From the NCBI GenBank assembly GCA_017555695.1, contig JAFZFX010000047.1, positions 1-64,000 of the forward strand: a stretch of 64,000 nucleotides of DNA, in the 5' to 3' direction. The notes under the pieces are model-generated. The model ran no database searches. It saw only the letters and a list, made by a program, of their open reading frames with translations, and was not told the DNA's origin. The position numbers were made by a program, and so were the translations under genes. Source of the stretch: Alistipes sp. Its GTDB lineage: Bacteria; Bacteroidota; Bacteroidia; Bacteroidales; Rikenellaceae. Shown here in pieces: positions 1-11,345 of this stretch. How positions within the stretch are numbered: position 1 is the first letter of the stretch; the number at the start of each line of letters is the position of its first letter.

Positions 1-1934
<1,934 letters not shown>

Positions 1935-1980
1935 TTAGTTTTAGTCGGTAGTATAGGCGTTAAATCACACCAAATCTTGA

Positions 1981-1988
1981 CAAAGTTA
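1981..1988 (-). promoter_or_regulatory. -7 promoter element of nifJ
   Basis: CAAAGTTA on the plus strand reads TAACTTTG on the minus strand, an exact match to the Bacteroidota -7 element TAnnTTTG, in the AT-rich gap upstream of nifJ. No TTG at the usual 19-21 bp upstream was found, so only the -7 part is claimed. Confidence 0.5.
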
Positions 1989-2153
1989 CAAATTTATTGC
2001 AAGAATTCATACTTTTTTAGTGTTAATATTTTAACAAACAAAACTCTCTCACCAGCCCCTGCGAGAGCCCAAACAAGGACCTCCAAACAAGCCACCCGAG
2101 GCTCTGATTTCAATATTCCTTCACCGAAAACAGCGCGGTAAGAAAAAAATCAA

Positions 2154-2161
2154 TATTTTTG
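2154..2161 (+). promoter_or_regulatory. -7 promoter element of the M16 peptidase pair
   Basis: TATTTTTG is an exact TAnnTTTG match, 42 bp before the ATG at 2204. It implies transcription starting near 2165 and a leader of about 40 nt. No clear -33 TTG is present. Confidence 0.5.
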
Positions 2162-2203
2162 CAGTTGCATCGGACTTAATTGTAGTCCGCAAAAACTTTG
2201 TTT

Positions 2204-3439
2204 ATGATTACATATCACAAAAAAACGCTTTCAAACGGTCTTACGGTTATAGCCAACCACGACACCACATCGCGTATGGCTGCCGTAAACATCCTATATA
2301 AAGTTGGTGCTCGCAACGAGAACCCCAACCGCACGGGACTGGCGCATCTGTTCGAACATCTTATGTTCAGGGGCACTCACCAGATTCCCGACTTCGACAC
2401 ACCCATACAGATGGCTTGTGGCGAGAACAACGCATTTACCAACAACGATTATACCGATTTTTACATCACCCTGCCTTTGGCCAACATCGAGACTGCCCTG
2501 TGGCTTGAGAGCGACAGAATGAGAGGACTCAACCTTAGCGAGGAGGCGTGCAAAATCGAGAAGCGTGTAGTAATCGAGGAGTTCCGCCAGCGCTACCTCA
2601 ACCAGCCCTACGGAGATGCAAATATGCTGCTCCGCGCTCTGGCCTACAAGGTACACCCCTACCGCTGGGCGACGATTGGCATCTCGCCAGAACATATCGA
2701 GCAGGCATCGATTGAGGAGATTCGTAACTTCTACGACCGCTTCTACCAGCCATCCAACGCCATACTCTCGTTCTCAGGAGATATGGAGGCCGAGGAGTTC
2801 TTCACACTGGCCGAAAAGTGGTTTGGCTCAATACCCAACACCTCGCACCCTGCAGCCGAGATTCCTGCAGAGCCCGCGCAGTGCGAGGCACGACGACAGG
2901 TTGTGGAGCGAGATGTGCCCGCCACAACAATATCGATAGCCTTTAAGATGGGTAACCGCCTCTCGGCTGACTTTTTCCTTGGCGACATCACATCCGACAT
3001 CCTGGCGGGTGGTGACTCGGCACGATTGTACGAACACTTGATAAAGAACAAACGACTGTTTGCATCGGTTAATGCCTACATCACGGGCGATGTTGATTGC
3101 GGTCTATTTGTATTTACGGGTCAGCTACTACCAACCACAACCGAGGAGCAGGCCGAGCAGGCTTTCTGGGACGAGATTGAGGAGTTGCAGCACAACTTCG
3201 TTTCGGAGTACGAGTTGGAGAAGGTTAAAAACAAGTTCGAGGCAAACACTCTCTTCGGCGAGCTGAATGTGATGAACAAGGCGATGAATCTGGGATATTA
3301 CGAGATGATTGGCGACCTGCCACTCATCAACCGCGAGGTGGAGACCTACCGCTCGCTCTCGGCCGCCGACATTGCATCATTCGCCGAGCGCATCTTCCGC
3401 AAAGAGAACTCTTCAACACTAATTTACCGCGCAAAATAA
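2204..3439 (+). CDS. M16 family zinc peptidase, catalytic subunit
   Basis: Inverzincin-type metallopeptidase of about 411 residues. The inverted zinc motif HLFEH is at residues 48-52 and the downstream metal-ligand glutamate lies in the RVVIEEFRQ stretch near residue 125. There is no signal peptide, so it is predicted cytoplasmic. A TTG lies in frame two codons earlier, but the ATG at 2204 is preferred. The stop overlaps the next start (TAATG), indicating translational coupling to the second M16 gene. The C-terminal half lacks the R...Y substrate-binding pair typical of M16 (it reads KNKRLFASV), which the partner supplies. This fits the two-subunit M16B type; the substrate is unknown. Confidence 0.88.
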   Translation: MITYHKKTLSNGLTVIANHDTTSRMAAVNILYKVGARNENPNRTGLAHLFEHLMFRGTHQIPDFDTPIQMACGENNAFTNNDYTDFYITLPLANIETALWLESDRMRGLNLSEEACKIEKRVVIEEFRQRYLNQPYGDANMLLRALAYKVHPYRWATIGISPEHIEQASIEEIRNFYDRFYQPSNAILSFSGDMEAEEFFTLAEKWFGSIPNTSHPAAEIPAEPAQCEARRQVVERDVPATTISIAFKMGNRLSADFFLGDITSDILAGGDSARLYEHLIKNKRLFASVNAYITGDVDCGLFVFTGQLLPTTTEEQAEQAFWDEIEELQHNFVSEYELEKVKNKFEANTLFGELNVMNKAMNLGYYEMIGDLPLINREVETYRSLSAADIASFAERIFRKENSSTLIYRAK

Positions 3440-4701
3440 TGAAACAGCCACCATTGACAATACCCTCGACAATAGATGTGCGTGCGGCCGAGAAACACTG
3501 CGCCAGCAACGGCACAAACATATATGTGATAAACTGCCCCGAGTATGAGGTGGTGCGACTTTCATTCGTATTCCACGCGGGCACAATCACCCAGCAACAC
3601 CCCTTCACGGCATCGGCTACGGCCAATATGCTGGCCGAAGGAAGTGCCGCCCTCTCGTCGCAGCAGATAGCCGAGAGACTCGACTACTTCGGGTCGTATT
3701 TCGACATCAACATCGACCGCGACTACGCCTACATCACCTTCTGCTCACTCTCGAAGTTCTTTGAGCCCACAGCCGATGTGATTGAGGAGGTTATTCTGCA
3801 CCCCACATTCCCCGCCGAGGAGGTTGCCACATACAGTGCAAAGCGCCGCCAGCAACTATCCATCGAGCGCCGCAAGGTGGAGACCATCGCACGCGAGAAG
3901 TTTGCCCACGCCATATTTGGAGCAAGCCACCCCTACGGAATATCATATAGCGAAGATATGTACGACTCTCTTTCGCGCGAACATATCGTCAAGCACTACC
4001 AGAGATGCTACACTGCACAGCGCTGTATAGTGGTTTGCAGTGGCAACATCAACAACAAGGTACTCGAGCGCATAACATCCATCGCCGAGCAACTGCCCAC
4101 CGCAGAGGCCGACACCGACTTGGGCATACCCTCATTCGACACAACCCACACCATCCGCCACCAGCACGATGGTGCCGTGCAGTCGTCAGTGCGTATGGGC
4201 CGCCTGCTCTTCCCTCGCACACACGAAGATTTCATCCCGATGCAGGTGCTCTCTACCCTGCTGGGAGGATATTTCGGCTCACGACTGATGCAGAACCTGC
4301 GCGAGAGAAATGGATATACCTATGGTGCATTCTGCGCAATGGTGAACTTCCAGCATACAGGATACTTGGCACTGGCTACACAGGTCGGCAAAGAGGTTAC
4401 GGACGATGCCCTGCAGGAGATAGCCTACGAGATTGAGCGCCTACGCACCGAGCCCATTCCGCAGGAGGAGCTGGATTTGGTGAAGAACATTATGGCGGGC
4501 GAACTGATGCGAATCCTCGACGGCCCCTTCGGCATAGCAGATGTAACAACGGAGAACATCCTCTGCGGATTCGACAACTCACACATACAGACCCACCTGC
4601 AACGCATCCGTCAAACCACACCCGAGCAACTGCAGGCTCTCGCAAAAAAATACCTACAACCACAAGACCTTGTCACCGTAGTCGTCGGCGACTTCAAATA
4701 A
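3439..4701 (+). CDS. M16 family peptidase-like protein, non-catalytic partner
   Basis: A 420-residue M16-fold protein in which the position of the HxxEH motif reads ATANMLAEGS, so no zinc site is present. Its C-terminal half retains the RERNGYTYG segment carrying the Arg/Tyr pair that binds substrate in M16B enzymes. In two-subunit M16B peptidases one chain carries the zinc site and the other the R/Y pair, and the two genes here show exactly that division. It is translationally coupled to the upstream catalytic gene by the TAATG overlap. There is no signal peptide. A heterodimer is inferred from sequence. Confidence 0.87.
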   Translation: MKQPPLTIPSTIDVRAAEKHCASNGTNIYVINCPEYEVVRLSFVFHAGTITQQHPFTASATANMLAEGSAALSSQQIAERLDYFGSYFDINIDRDYAYITFCSLSKFFEPTADVIEEVILHPTFPAEEVATYSAKRRQQLSIERRKVETIAREKFAHAIFGASHPYGISYSEDMYDSLSREHIVKHYQRCYTAQRCIVVCSGNINNKVLERITSIAEQLPTAEADTDLGIPSFDTTHTIRHQHDGAVQSSVRMGRLLFPRTHEDFIPMQVLSTLLGGYFGSRLMQNLRERNGYTYGAFCAMVNFQHTGYLALATQVGKEVTDDALQEIAYEIERLRTEPIPQEELDLVKNIMAGELMRILDGPFGIADVTTENILCGFDNSHIQTHLQRIRQTTPEQLQALAKKYLQPQDLVTVVVGDFK

Positions 4702-4705
4702 CACA

Positions 4706-4730
4706 AAAGGCTGCTAAATTAGCAGCCTTT
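4706..4730. terminator. Bidirectional terminator hairpin
   Basis: A perfect 10-bp stem (AAAGGCTGCT / AGCAGCCTTT) with a 5-nt loop sits between two convergent transcription units: the M16 pair ends at 4701 and the Yip1-like gene at 4767. The stem ends in A/T on both sides and so can serve both directions. Confidence 0.8.
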
Positions 4731-4766
4731 AATGTTTATATAAGTTGTATAAGAGCCTTATTATTA

Positions 4767-5324
4767 CTAGAACATCAGAGCATAAGCAGAGAGGATATAG
4801 GCGGCGAGCCAGCCGACGATGAACAGAGCGATGCCTTTGAAGCCTTTGAGGTTGGTGGCGACAGAGAAGGCATTGTATGTCCAGACATAGTACCATATTG
4901 ACATTACGGCTGTCACTACACTAATAGCCGAAATCACGCTGTTATATTGCATTGCAGTTTCAAAGCTACCCTCGACCATCAGAGCCATAACGCTACGCAC
5001 CGAAGGGAACGCAAAGATAAGCATAGAGAGATCGAAAGGCAGGCGAGCGAAGAGGTTGAACGCCGCAACATCAACAAAGCGCACCTTCGACTTCGAGGCG
5101 ACGATACCCAACAGATAGAGTATAACGCTGAGCAGCACCCACACAATCACCTGGCGCAGTGTGGCAGCCCAAAGTCTATCGCCGAGGTAGTTAGTCTGCG
5201 ACAGCGATGTCAGGCGCAGTCCTATCTGCCAGCAATATATAGAACAAAGTATCAGCGTAGCAATACCCCAGCACCAAGCGGTACGGAGCGAGATAAACTT
5301 AAACGGATTAATAAACTTTTTCAT
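4767..5324 (-). CDS. Yip1-like multi-pass inner-membrane protein
   Basis: A 185-residue protein with about five predicted hydrophobic helices and a short basic N-terminus (MKKFINPFKF). The arrangement and the RLPFDLSMLIFAF-type segments resemble Yip1/DUF1282-type membrane proteins, but this is a fold-level impression. ATG at 5324 is preferred over an in-frame TTG at 5330. It lies 22 bp downstream of the DUF2089-like zinc-ribbon/HTH gene on the same strand, so the two form an operon and the HTH protein may regulate or partner it. Specific function unknown. Confidence 0.7.
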   Translation of the reverse strand: MKKFINPFKFISLRTAWCWGIATLILCSIYCWQIGLRLTSLSQTNYLGDRLWAATLRQVIVWVLLSVILYLLGIVASKSKVRFVDVAAFNLFARLPFDLSMLIFAFPSVRSVMALMVEGSFETAMQYNSVISAISVVTAVMSIWYYVWTYNAFSVATNLKGFKGIALFIVGWLAAYILSAYALMF

Positions 5325-5346
5325 AGTCAATATTTTTTCAGGTTTA

Positions 5347-5625
5347 CTATAACATCATCTTATTGAGTTGTTCGATAATATCGTCCAGACGATTACGCAC
5401 CGTAGGATAGCTCAGCCCCATTCGTGAGGCTATCTCCTTGAGCGAGCCACCGCAAAGGATGAAATTGTGAACAAACTGCAAATCCTCCTCCGCAAGTCGC
5501 ATCAGAGGTGGCAACTTATAGTCGCCCTCTATTTTCGTGCCGCAACCAGTGCAGTGCATAGTATGCACACGCAAACCCTTGCCGCACGATGGGCAACTCT
5601 TGGGTAGGCGCTTTTCAGTCTCCAT
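5347..5625 (-). CDS. DUF2089-like zinc-ribbon plus helix-turn-helix protein
   Basis: A 92-residue protein with two parts. The N-terminal zinc ribbon has two CxxC pairs (CPSCG and CTGCG, residues about 11-29). The C-terminal region contains a helix-turn-helix (LKEIASRMGLSYPTVRNRLD) resembling sigma-70 region 4 or LuxR-type helices. This matches the DUF2089 family, small putative transcription regulators. It is first in a two-gene operon with the Yip1-like membrane protein. A TAnnTTTG element lies about 60 bp upstream. Its target is unknown. Confidence 0.8.
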   Translation of the reverse strand: METEKRLPKSCPSCGKGLRVHTMHCTGCGTKIEGDYKLPPLMRLAEEDLQFVHNFILCGGSLKEIASRMGLSYPTVRNRLDDIIEQLNKMML

Positions 5626-5683
5626 AGTATTACGATTTTAGGTTTTACACTCCGTTTTGTTGGCCTCGCCATTTGAAGCCATA

Positions 5684-5691
5684 CAAATTTA
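5684..5691 (-). promoter_or_regulatory. -7 promoter element of the DUF2089/Yip1-like operon
   Basis: CAAATTTA on the plus strand reads TAAATTTG on the minus strand, an exact TAnnTTTG match about 60 bp upstream of the start at 5625. A TTG lies 23 bp further upstream, slightly beyond the usual spacing. Confidence 0.5.
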
Positions 5692-5796
5692 AGTACAATT
5701 TTAATAAAATCAGACAATTATTTAATTTTATTAAACTTTAAGGTTATTTTATTGCGGTTTTCGACCTATTACCACTCCTTTTCGACCATTTTCGGC

Positions 5797-5831
5797 AAAA
5801 AAAGCCCGACAAACTGTGAGTCCGTCGGGCT
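5797..5831 (-). terminator. Rho-independent terminator of the glycosidase operon
   Basis: On the minus strand an 8-bp GC-rich stem (AGCCCGAC at 5803-5810 pairs with GTCGGGCT at 5824-5831) is followed by a run of seven T. It lies about 25 bp after the stop of the GH20 gene. Confidence 0.85.
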
Positions 5832-5856
5832 GCGGGTAAAATATTCGCCGAGGCGA

Positions 5857-7266
5857 CTATCTATGAGGCTCGGGATGGCGCTCGGGGTCACGGAAATCGT
5901 AGTAGTGAACACCAAGCTTATCCAAATACTTATACTCGTTCTCAAGGCGCTTCTTGAAACCAGCGAAATCGATATTCTCATCCATAGTCCACGCCTTCTC
6001 GGCCAAAGCGAGGATTCGGGGATAGAGCATATAGTCCACACGCTTAGGAGTAATCACGCGCTCTGACCAGAGGTTTGACTGAACGCCGATAACACGGGGG
6101 TTATCCTCGATTTTGTACTCATAAATCTCCTTCATATAGTTCACGGCCTTAATCCACACGAGGTGACCCTCCTTATCATCGGGATCCTGAACAAAGTCGA
6201 GATAGAAGGGACGGTCGGGGCATACCACCATATTGAAACCCTTATCAGCACCCTGACCGAGGAATTCGGGATGCTCGGTATGCCACCACAGCATAACCTT
6301 ACCCTCGGGTGATGTACCGCTATCAATCAGGTCATCCCACGCTACAACATTCTTGCCCGTTGAGGTGATGATGTCGGCCAGACGACGGCAGAAGTACTCC
6401 TCAACCTCGTTGAGTGACTTCAAACCCTCCTTCTCCATCAGAGCCTTAACCTCGGGAAGATTATCCCAGCCATTCTTGTTTACCTCGTCACCACCGATAT
6501 GGATGTAGCGGCCAGGGAAGAGTTTGGCAAGCTCAGAGTAGATGGTCTTTAGTGTAGCATAGGTCTCATCCTTACCAGGGTTCACCGTGCGGTCGTTACC
6601 CTTCAGGTGGGGCATAACTCGTGTAAAGGCAGAGGCGTGGCCAGGCATATCAATCTCGGGGATAACCTCGATATGGCGCTCGGCTGCGTAGACCAGAATC
6701 TCGCTAATCTCGGCCTGTGTGTAGTACTTGGCGGGAGCCTTTGAATCAGAGTAGCAGCCTACGCCACCTACGGTTGTGAGTTCGGGGAAAGCCTTGATCT
6801 CAACTCGCCAGCCCTGATCGTCAGAGAGGTGCCAGTGGAAGCGGTTGAGCTTATAGCGTGCCATCATATCGAGTACAGCCTTGACGCGCTCCATACCGAA
6901 GAAGTGGCGAGCCTCGTCCAACATAAAGCCTCTCCACTTGAAGCGGGGCTCATCCTTAATCACACCACAGTAGATGGTCTCCTCCTCGGCGAGTTGCTTC
7001 AGAGTCTGTAGGGCGTAGAATCGACCAGCATCGTCTGACGACTTGATTACAACACCACCCTTCTTGAGGTAGAGTTCATAGGCCTCGGCAGCAATGCTCT
7101 TATCCTTAACAAACTTAACCTTCTCTATCTTCGCCTTATCAAACACCTTGTCGGTCAGTTCAACCGACTGGGGATAGGGAATAATATTTACGGCGGCACA
7201 AGGCTCTACGCCGACAATAGCAAACAGCATCAACGATGCCAACAGATAAATAAATTTCAATCGCAT
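5857..7266 (-). CDS. Secreted GH20 beta-N-acetylhexosaminidase
   Basis: Removes terminal beta-linked GlcNAc or GalNAc from glycans. It is 469 residues with an N-terminal signal peptide (about residues 1-25). A small GH20b-type domain precedes the TIM barrel, which starts with the FKWRGFMLDEARHFF segment near residue 109. The catalytic Asp-Glu pair is D260-E261 in HIGGDEV, and the substrate-pocket segments HWHLSDDQGW and VMLWWH are present. The chain ends soon after the barrel, with none of the C-terminal modules found in larger family members. It is last gene of a three-gene operon with the GH36 and GxGYxYP genes and is followed by a strong terminator. Confidence 0.93.
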   Translation of the reverse strand: MRLKFIYLLASLMLFAIVGVEPCAAVNIIPYPQSVELTDKVFDKAKIEKVKFVKDKSIAAEAYELYLKKGGVVIKSSDDAGRFYALQTLKQLAEEETIYCGVIKDEPRFKWRGFMLDEARHFFGMERVKAVLDMMARYKLNRFHWHLSDDQGWRVEIKAFPELTTVGGVGCYSDSKAPAKYYTQAEISEILVYAAERHIEVIPEIDMPGHASAFTRVMPHLKGNDRTVNPGKDETYATLKTIYSELAKLFPGRYIHIGGDEVNKNGWDNLPEVKALMEKEGLKSLNEVEEYFCRRLADIITSTGKNVVAWDDLIDSGTSPEGKVMLWWHTEHPEFLGQGADKGFNMVVCPDRPFYLDFVQDPDDKEGHLVWIKAVNYMKEIYEYKIEDNPRVIGVQSNLWSERVITPKRVDYMLYPRILALAEKAWTMDENIDFAGFKKRLENEYKYLDKLGVHYYDFRDPERHPEPHR

Positions 7267-7288
7267 ATAGTTATTAATTTATAATGTT

Positions 7289-9358
7289 CTACTTTTTCTC
7301 GGCATACTGCAACAGGAGTGAACCGAGGGGGGTCTCGATGTTGAGCGTAAGACCTTCGGCAAGTTGCTGGCCCGTAGCCTCGCTGACTGTGCCGTCGTTA
7401 TCGTTGCGGAGTGTATAGACAACATCGGGATTCAGACCCTTGAGTCGCACCGTAATAGAGTTCTGTGCAGCAGGGTTATTGCGACGACGGAATGCCATCA
7501 CCAGACCCGAATTATCCGACGGGCGGTTGAGCTGGTAGGCCATCCAGACATCGTCACCCGTCAAATCCTTGACACCAGTGAGCGGATAGTAATCCTCCAT
7601 ATAGTATGGGCGCAACTCCTTGAATTTATCAATAGCGCGGTGCATATCGGCAAGTGAGCCGTAGCGCGAAGCAACCTCCCAGTTGGTAACCATTGCACTG
7701 CTCATACTTGAGCGGAAATTGTAGTGATCACCACCATAAACGCCCGTGCCGTGCAAAGGCAGGAAGAAGTTGAGGGCATAGGTGTGGCACTGATAGCCAT
7801 TAACCTCGCCGTAGTTGTAGTCGGTACGCCATAGGGGCAGACTACGACTCATAGTCTCGAGGTCGAGACGGCGGCCACCCGAAGCGCAGTTGTCGATAAT
7901 CATACCTGGGAAACGCTCCAGCAGATAGTCCCAATAGGCATAGAGTCCCTCGATGTGGCGAATCTCGCTCATACCTACTCTATCGGGTGCATCGTTGGCC
8001 TCCCAATAGCCATTGATTGCCATATTGAAATCCTGACGATAGTAGTCGATGCCATTCTGCTCGACCATATCGCCTATATATTTGCAGAGCCAATCAAGAG
8101 CCTCCTTGTTACCGAGATTGAAGAGCATATTGCTACCTCCGCTCGGCAGTTTGAGCATCCACTCAGGGTGTTCGTTGGCGAACTGCGTACCAGCATAGAC
8201 GCGCTCGGGCTCGAACCACACCATAAACTTCGCTCCAATCTTATGTGCAGCATCCGACAGAGGCTTGAGTCCATTGGGGAAACGCTCCTTATCCACGGTC
8301 CAGTTACCCACCTGATTATACCACATACGACCTTCGAAGTTGGGACCACCACTACCGGTGTACCAACCAGCATCCAGCCAGAAGACCTCGGGCACGATAC
8401 CAAACTGCTTGTGGCGATTGATAAGTGCCACGGCATAATCCTCGGTCAAACAGCCATACTCATTGCAAGGCGCAGGGTCACCCCAATCGAAGCCACCACA
8501 CAATGGGGCGTGGGCGTAGGCATCATCCACTTTATGGGTGTGGTGAGCAAGCATAAAGCGACGGAAGGCGTTGTTACCCGCCATAAAGTCCTCATCCTGC
8601 CAGAAAAGCATAGCGATGCGTGGCGTACGAATGGTCTCACCCGGCAAAAGGTGCAAATCCATCTTTGCCATTCCAGAGGTTAGGGTCAGCTCCTTGTCGT
8701 CGCTCTTGAGCAGCGAAGCATACCAAGTACCAGTCCAACCAATGGCAACTACAACGCCCGTATTATCGGGAGAGATAACATTGAAGAACGGGAAAGCCGA
8801 TGTATCTGACGAGCGACCGTAAGTAGGCTGCATCAATACGCTCTCCTCACCCTCTATCGAATCTATAGTAGCCAGAAAGTCGGCACGAACACCACAGCTA
8901 CCCTTGCAACTCAATAGGCGGTAAGGCTCTGCGCTCTGAGCCTGCATAGTGTAATCTACGGCCTTTACACTCTTGATTTGAGGTGTATTGCCGTTAGAGG
9001 TATTGGTAAAATGTAGCACCCACTCCACAGCGTTGAACTGCGTAAAGCCGCTAATCTCACACTTTACCTCAAGACCCGTTACGGGGTCGGTGTATGTAGC
9101 GAGATACTTCACTACATTCACATCCTCACTCGGCTGCTCGTTGAGCGTATGCTTCCACTTACGGATAAAGCCAGAGGAGTGTTTATCGTCATAGACAAAT
9201 GTGAACGGCGGCAACTTGCCACGACCAAACGAGGTGGAAATCCACTTCTTGACATCCTGCGGGACGACAATTTTCTGTGTAGCTTGCGCCGCTACGCGCT
9301 GAAGGCCAAATGTGGACACAACGGCAAACAACAAAAGGATAGATAGTAGCTTTTTCAT
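7289..9358 (-). CDS. Secreted GH36-type alpha-galactosidase
   Basis: Hydrolyses terminal alpha-galactosides (alpha-GalNAc specificity is also possible in this clan). It is 689 residues with a signal peptide ending near VAAQ. An N-terminal beta-sandwich precedes the catalytic TIM barrel (WLDAGWY near 327). The predicted nucleophile is D443 in YYRQDFN and the acid/base is D513 in PLWRTD; their 70-residue spacing is that of well-studied GH36 enzymes. The CASGGRR loop lies between them. It sits 22 bp upstream of the GH20 gene and 26 bp downstream of the GxGYxYP gene, so the three are co-transcribed. Confidence 0.92.
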   Translation of the reverse strand: MKKLLSILLLFAVVSTFGLQRVAAQATQKIVVPQDVKKWISTSFGRGKLPPFTFVYDDKHSSGFIRKWKHTLNEQPSEDVNVVKYLATYTDPVTGLEVKCEISGFTQFNAVEWVLHFTNTSNGNTPQIKSVKAVDYTMQAQSAEPYRLLSCKGSCGVRADFLATIDSIEGEESVLMQPTYGRSSDTSAFPFFNVISPDNTGVVVAIGWTGTWYASLLKSDDKELTLTSGMAKMDLHLLPGETIRTPRIAMLFWQDEDFMAGNNAFRRFMLAHHTHKVDDAYAHAPLCGGFDWGDPAPCNEYGCLTEDYAVALINRHKQFGIVPEVFWLDAGWYTGSGGPNFEGRMWYNQVGNWTVDKERFPNGLKPLSDAAHKIGAKFMVWFEPERVYAGTQFANEHPEWMLKLPSGGSNMLFNLGNKEALDWLCKYIGDMVEQNGIDYYRQDFNMAINGYWEANDAPDRVGMSEIRHIEGLYAYWDYLLERFPGMIIDNCASGGRRLDLETMSRSLPLWRTDYNYGEVNGYQCHTYALNFFLPLHGTGVYGGDHYNFRSSMSSAMVTNWEVASRYGSLADMHRAIDKFKELRPYYMEDYYPLTGVKDLTGDDVWMAYQLNRPSDNSGLVMAFRRRNNPAAQNSITVRLKGLNPDVVYTLRNDNDGTVSEATGQQLAEGLTLNIETPLGSLLLQYAEKK

Positions 9359-9384
9359 TGTATTATGTTTTTATTATCTCTCAA

Positions 9385-11277
9385 TTACTCGATTCTACCA
9401 GCGGCGGCATCGGGATTCTGCTTTAGCCAGCGACGATAGAGTTCGAAGAATGTGGGGGCATCCAGCAACTCAAGTTGCGGAGCATCCTGCTTGATGTGTT
9501 CGATAATCTCCTTGTGCCAAGTGGGCGACTTGAGAATATCGCGATACCAGCCGAAGGGGGTCGGGTTGCGGTAGAGCATATCCCACACGATAAAGTCGGC
9601 ATTCTCTTCAGGCGAGCGCACCAAATCATCTCCCGAACGCAACACGGGCATATCGCCAAAGAGTCGTGTGCGGGGAGTCTTCTGCGGCACTATGCCGTTG
9701 GGGCTGAACGAGGCGTAACACTCCAAACCCTTATCGTTGAGTGCAGGGGCGTGGCCGTCGATGACAAAGCCCGTAATGGTTAGTCCCCACTTATCGTACA
9801 TCGGCTTGCAGTGGTTAGCCCACGCCTGCAGACCATCGGGCAGTCCCGACTCGCGCGGCTCCTGCAACATACCAGGCATCAGATAACCAGCACCATTGTC
9901 AGCAGCAGCGAAGTAGTCGTTTGGCGAAGCGGTACGGCGCACATAATCCATAACCATAGGCGCACGGCGTGCCAACACAGGGCTGATGCACCACATCAGC
10001 GGATACTCTCCACGCACGGGGTCACTCCACAGATGGGGCAACACGCTGGTAATCCACGACGAGGCGTCGTAGTCACCGACATAGAATATATAGAATTTTC
10101 TGCCGTCAATCTTTACCTTACCATTCTCGTCGAGATAACCTCGCTGGCGGAGTTCATCCTCGGTGACCCACTTTTGGGGGTAGGTCTCATCAGTGGGGAA
10201 GTGCTGCCAGAACGAGGCGTTGGCCATTGCACCAAAGCCGATAGCATCGGCATCCTTGAAAGCGCTATATGCGCTGATGATGCGGCTGAACTCCCACTCC
10301 GTAGCGACATCTTCGTGCTGACCGTTGGCGTGTTTGGTGTATTTGTAGGCCCACGCGGGGAAGCCTCCGATGTGGCACAATTTCTCGCCCTTGTTGATGC
10401 GGTAGGCCTCACGCAACATCTCAATCAGAGTGTTGTAGTCTGAGCCTACGCTCTGCGTCGGGTCATCCGTAGCAGGCTCATCGGCCCACGGCGAAAGGTC
10501 GAAGAAGAAGGCACGCTTGCTGACAAAAAAGTCGTGGTTTGTCAGGCAGTGTGCATTCATCGGAGCAGAAGCAGCGCTCTCACGCCAATACTGGTCGAGG
10601 TAGTATGCGCCATACTCGCCACTACAGCGATTTGACTTCATATAGTTGTGAATAAACCAAATATAGGGGTCATTTTTGAGCGAGCCCGTAGAGGGGCGGT
10701 CGGTCTGGGGAATATAGCCTTTGCCCGTAAACAGCGACGAGCCATCCTCATTGACGAGCCACACCTTGACTTTCAGTTTGGGACCATTGTTTACCAGGCG
10801 GTCGTAGAGGCTACCCTTGCTGGCATCATAGCGGATGGCAACAAGATTTTCGATACCCGCCACGGCCGATGCCACAGACGATGTAGATGCCACATTGGGG
10901 TCATAAACCACAGCACCCTTGATACGGCCAGAGAACTTCTCAACCAACTCCACCACATCTTGATAGACCACCGTGTCGCGATTAGCCAACCAGCGACCCT
11001 CCTGACGGTAGTAGTTCCACCAGAAACGGTCGGCCTCCATCATCTCGTTGCGAACATAGTTGATATAGAGCGTGGGCTTGTGGCGATTGACAATACCTTG
11101 CAGTGTGGCTGTGGTGTGCAACACATCCCACATCTCTGTCACCTGCGCCTTGTTATCGGGTCGGTAGTTCCACATCGAAGAGAAGTCGATGTAGGCAATA
11201 GGTTCATTTCGTCGGCTACAGCTCGAAGCAAAAATAGCCGTAAAGAGAACTATAGTCAAAAATAGTCTGCGAATCAT
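9385..11277 (-). CDS. GxGYxYP family lipoprotein (putative glycoside hydrolase)
   Basis: A 630-residue predicted surface lipoprotein with lipobox FASSC at residue 20. It carries the two-part architecture of the GxGYxYP family: an N-terminal domain (residues about 25-230) and a C-terminal domain containing the family motif in the variant form NGAGYLMP. These families accompany glycan-degrading genes in gut Bacteroidota; the activity is not established. It is the first gene of the operon with GH36 and GH20, lies downstream of an AraC regulator gene, and has its own TAnnTTTG element about 30 bp upstream. Confidence 0.83.
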   Translation of the reverse strand: MIRRLFLTIVLFTAIFASSCSRRNEPIAYIDFSSMWNYRPDNKAQVTEMWDVLHTTATLQGIVNRHKPTLYINYVRNEMMEADRFWWNYYRQEGRWLANRDTVVYQDVVELVEKFSGRIKGAVVYDPNVASTSSVASAVAGIENLVAIRYDASKGSLYDRLVNNGPKLKVKVWLVNEDGSSLFTGKGYIPQTDRPSTGSLKNDPYIWFIHNYMKSNRCSGEYGAYYLDQYWRESAASAPMNAHCLTNHDFFVSKRAFFFDLSPWADEPATDDPTQSVGSDYNTLIEMLREAYRINKGEKLCHIGGFPAWAYKYTKHANGQHEDVATEWEFSRIISAYSAFKDADAIGFGAMANASFWQHFPTDETYPQKWVTEDELRQRGYLDENGKVKIDGRKFYIFYVGDYDASSWITSVLPHLWSDPVRGEYPLMWCISPVLARRAPMVMDYVRRTASPNDYFAAADNGAGYLMPGMLQEPRESGLPDGLQAWANHCKPMYDKWGLTITGFVIDGHAPALNDKGLECYASFSPNGIVPQKTPRTRLFGDMPVLRSGDDLVRSPEENADFIVWDMLYRNPTPFGWYRDILKSPTWHKEIIEHIKQDAPQLELLDAPTFFELYRRWLKQNPDAAAGRIE

Positions 11278-11302
11278 AACTCCAAATCATATTAATCCAT
11301 TA

Positions 11303-11310
11303 CAAATATA
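11303..11310 (-). promoter_or_regulatory. -7 promoter element of the GxGYxYP/GH36/GH20 operon
   Basis: CAAATATA on the plus strand reads TATATTTG on the minus strand, an exact TAnnTTTG match 26 bp upstream of the start at 11277. No good -33 TTG is visible, which fits a promoter that may need an activator. Confidence 0.55.
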
Positions 11311-11345
11311 CGAAAATTGTGATAAAAACATAAGCGTAACCAACG

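Noticed and set aside
2198-2203. TTG start two codons before the M16 ATG
   Set aside because: The similarity to M16 begins after the ATG and TTG starts are rare; the same reasoning was applied to the TTG starts at 5330, 15476, 49623, 54769 and 56086.
5803-5831. Plus-strand reading of the GTCGGGCT hairpin as a regulatory site
   Set aside because: The T run lies only on the minus-strand side and directly after the GH20 stop, so it is a terminator.
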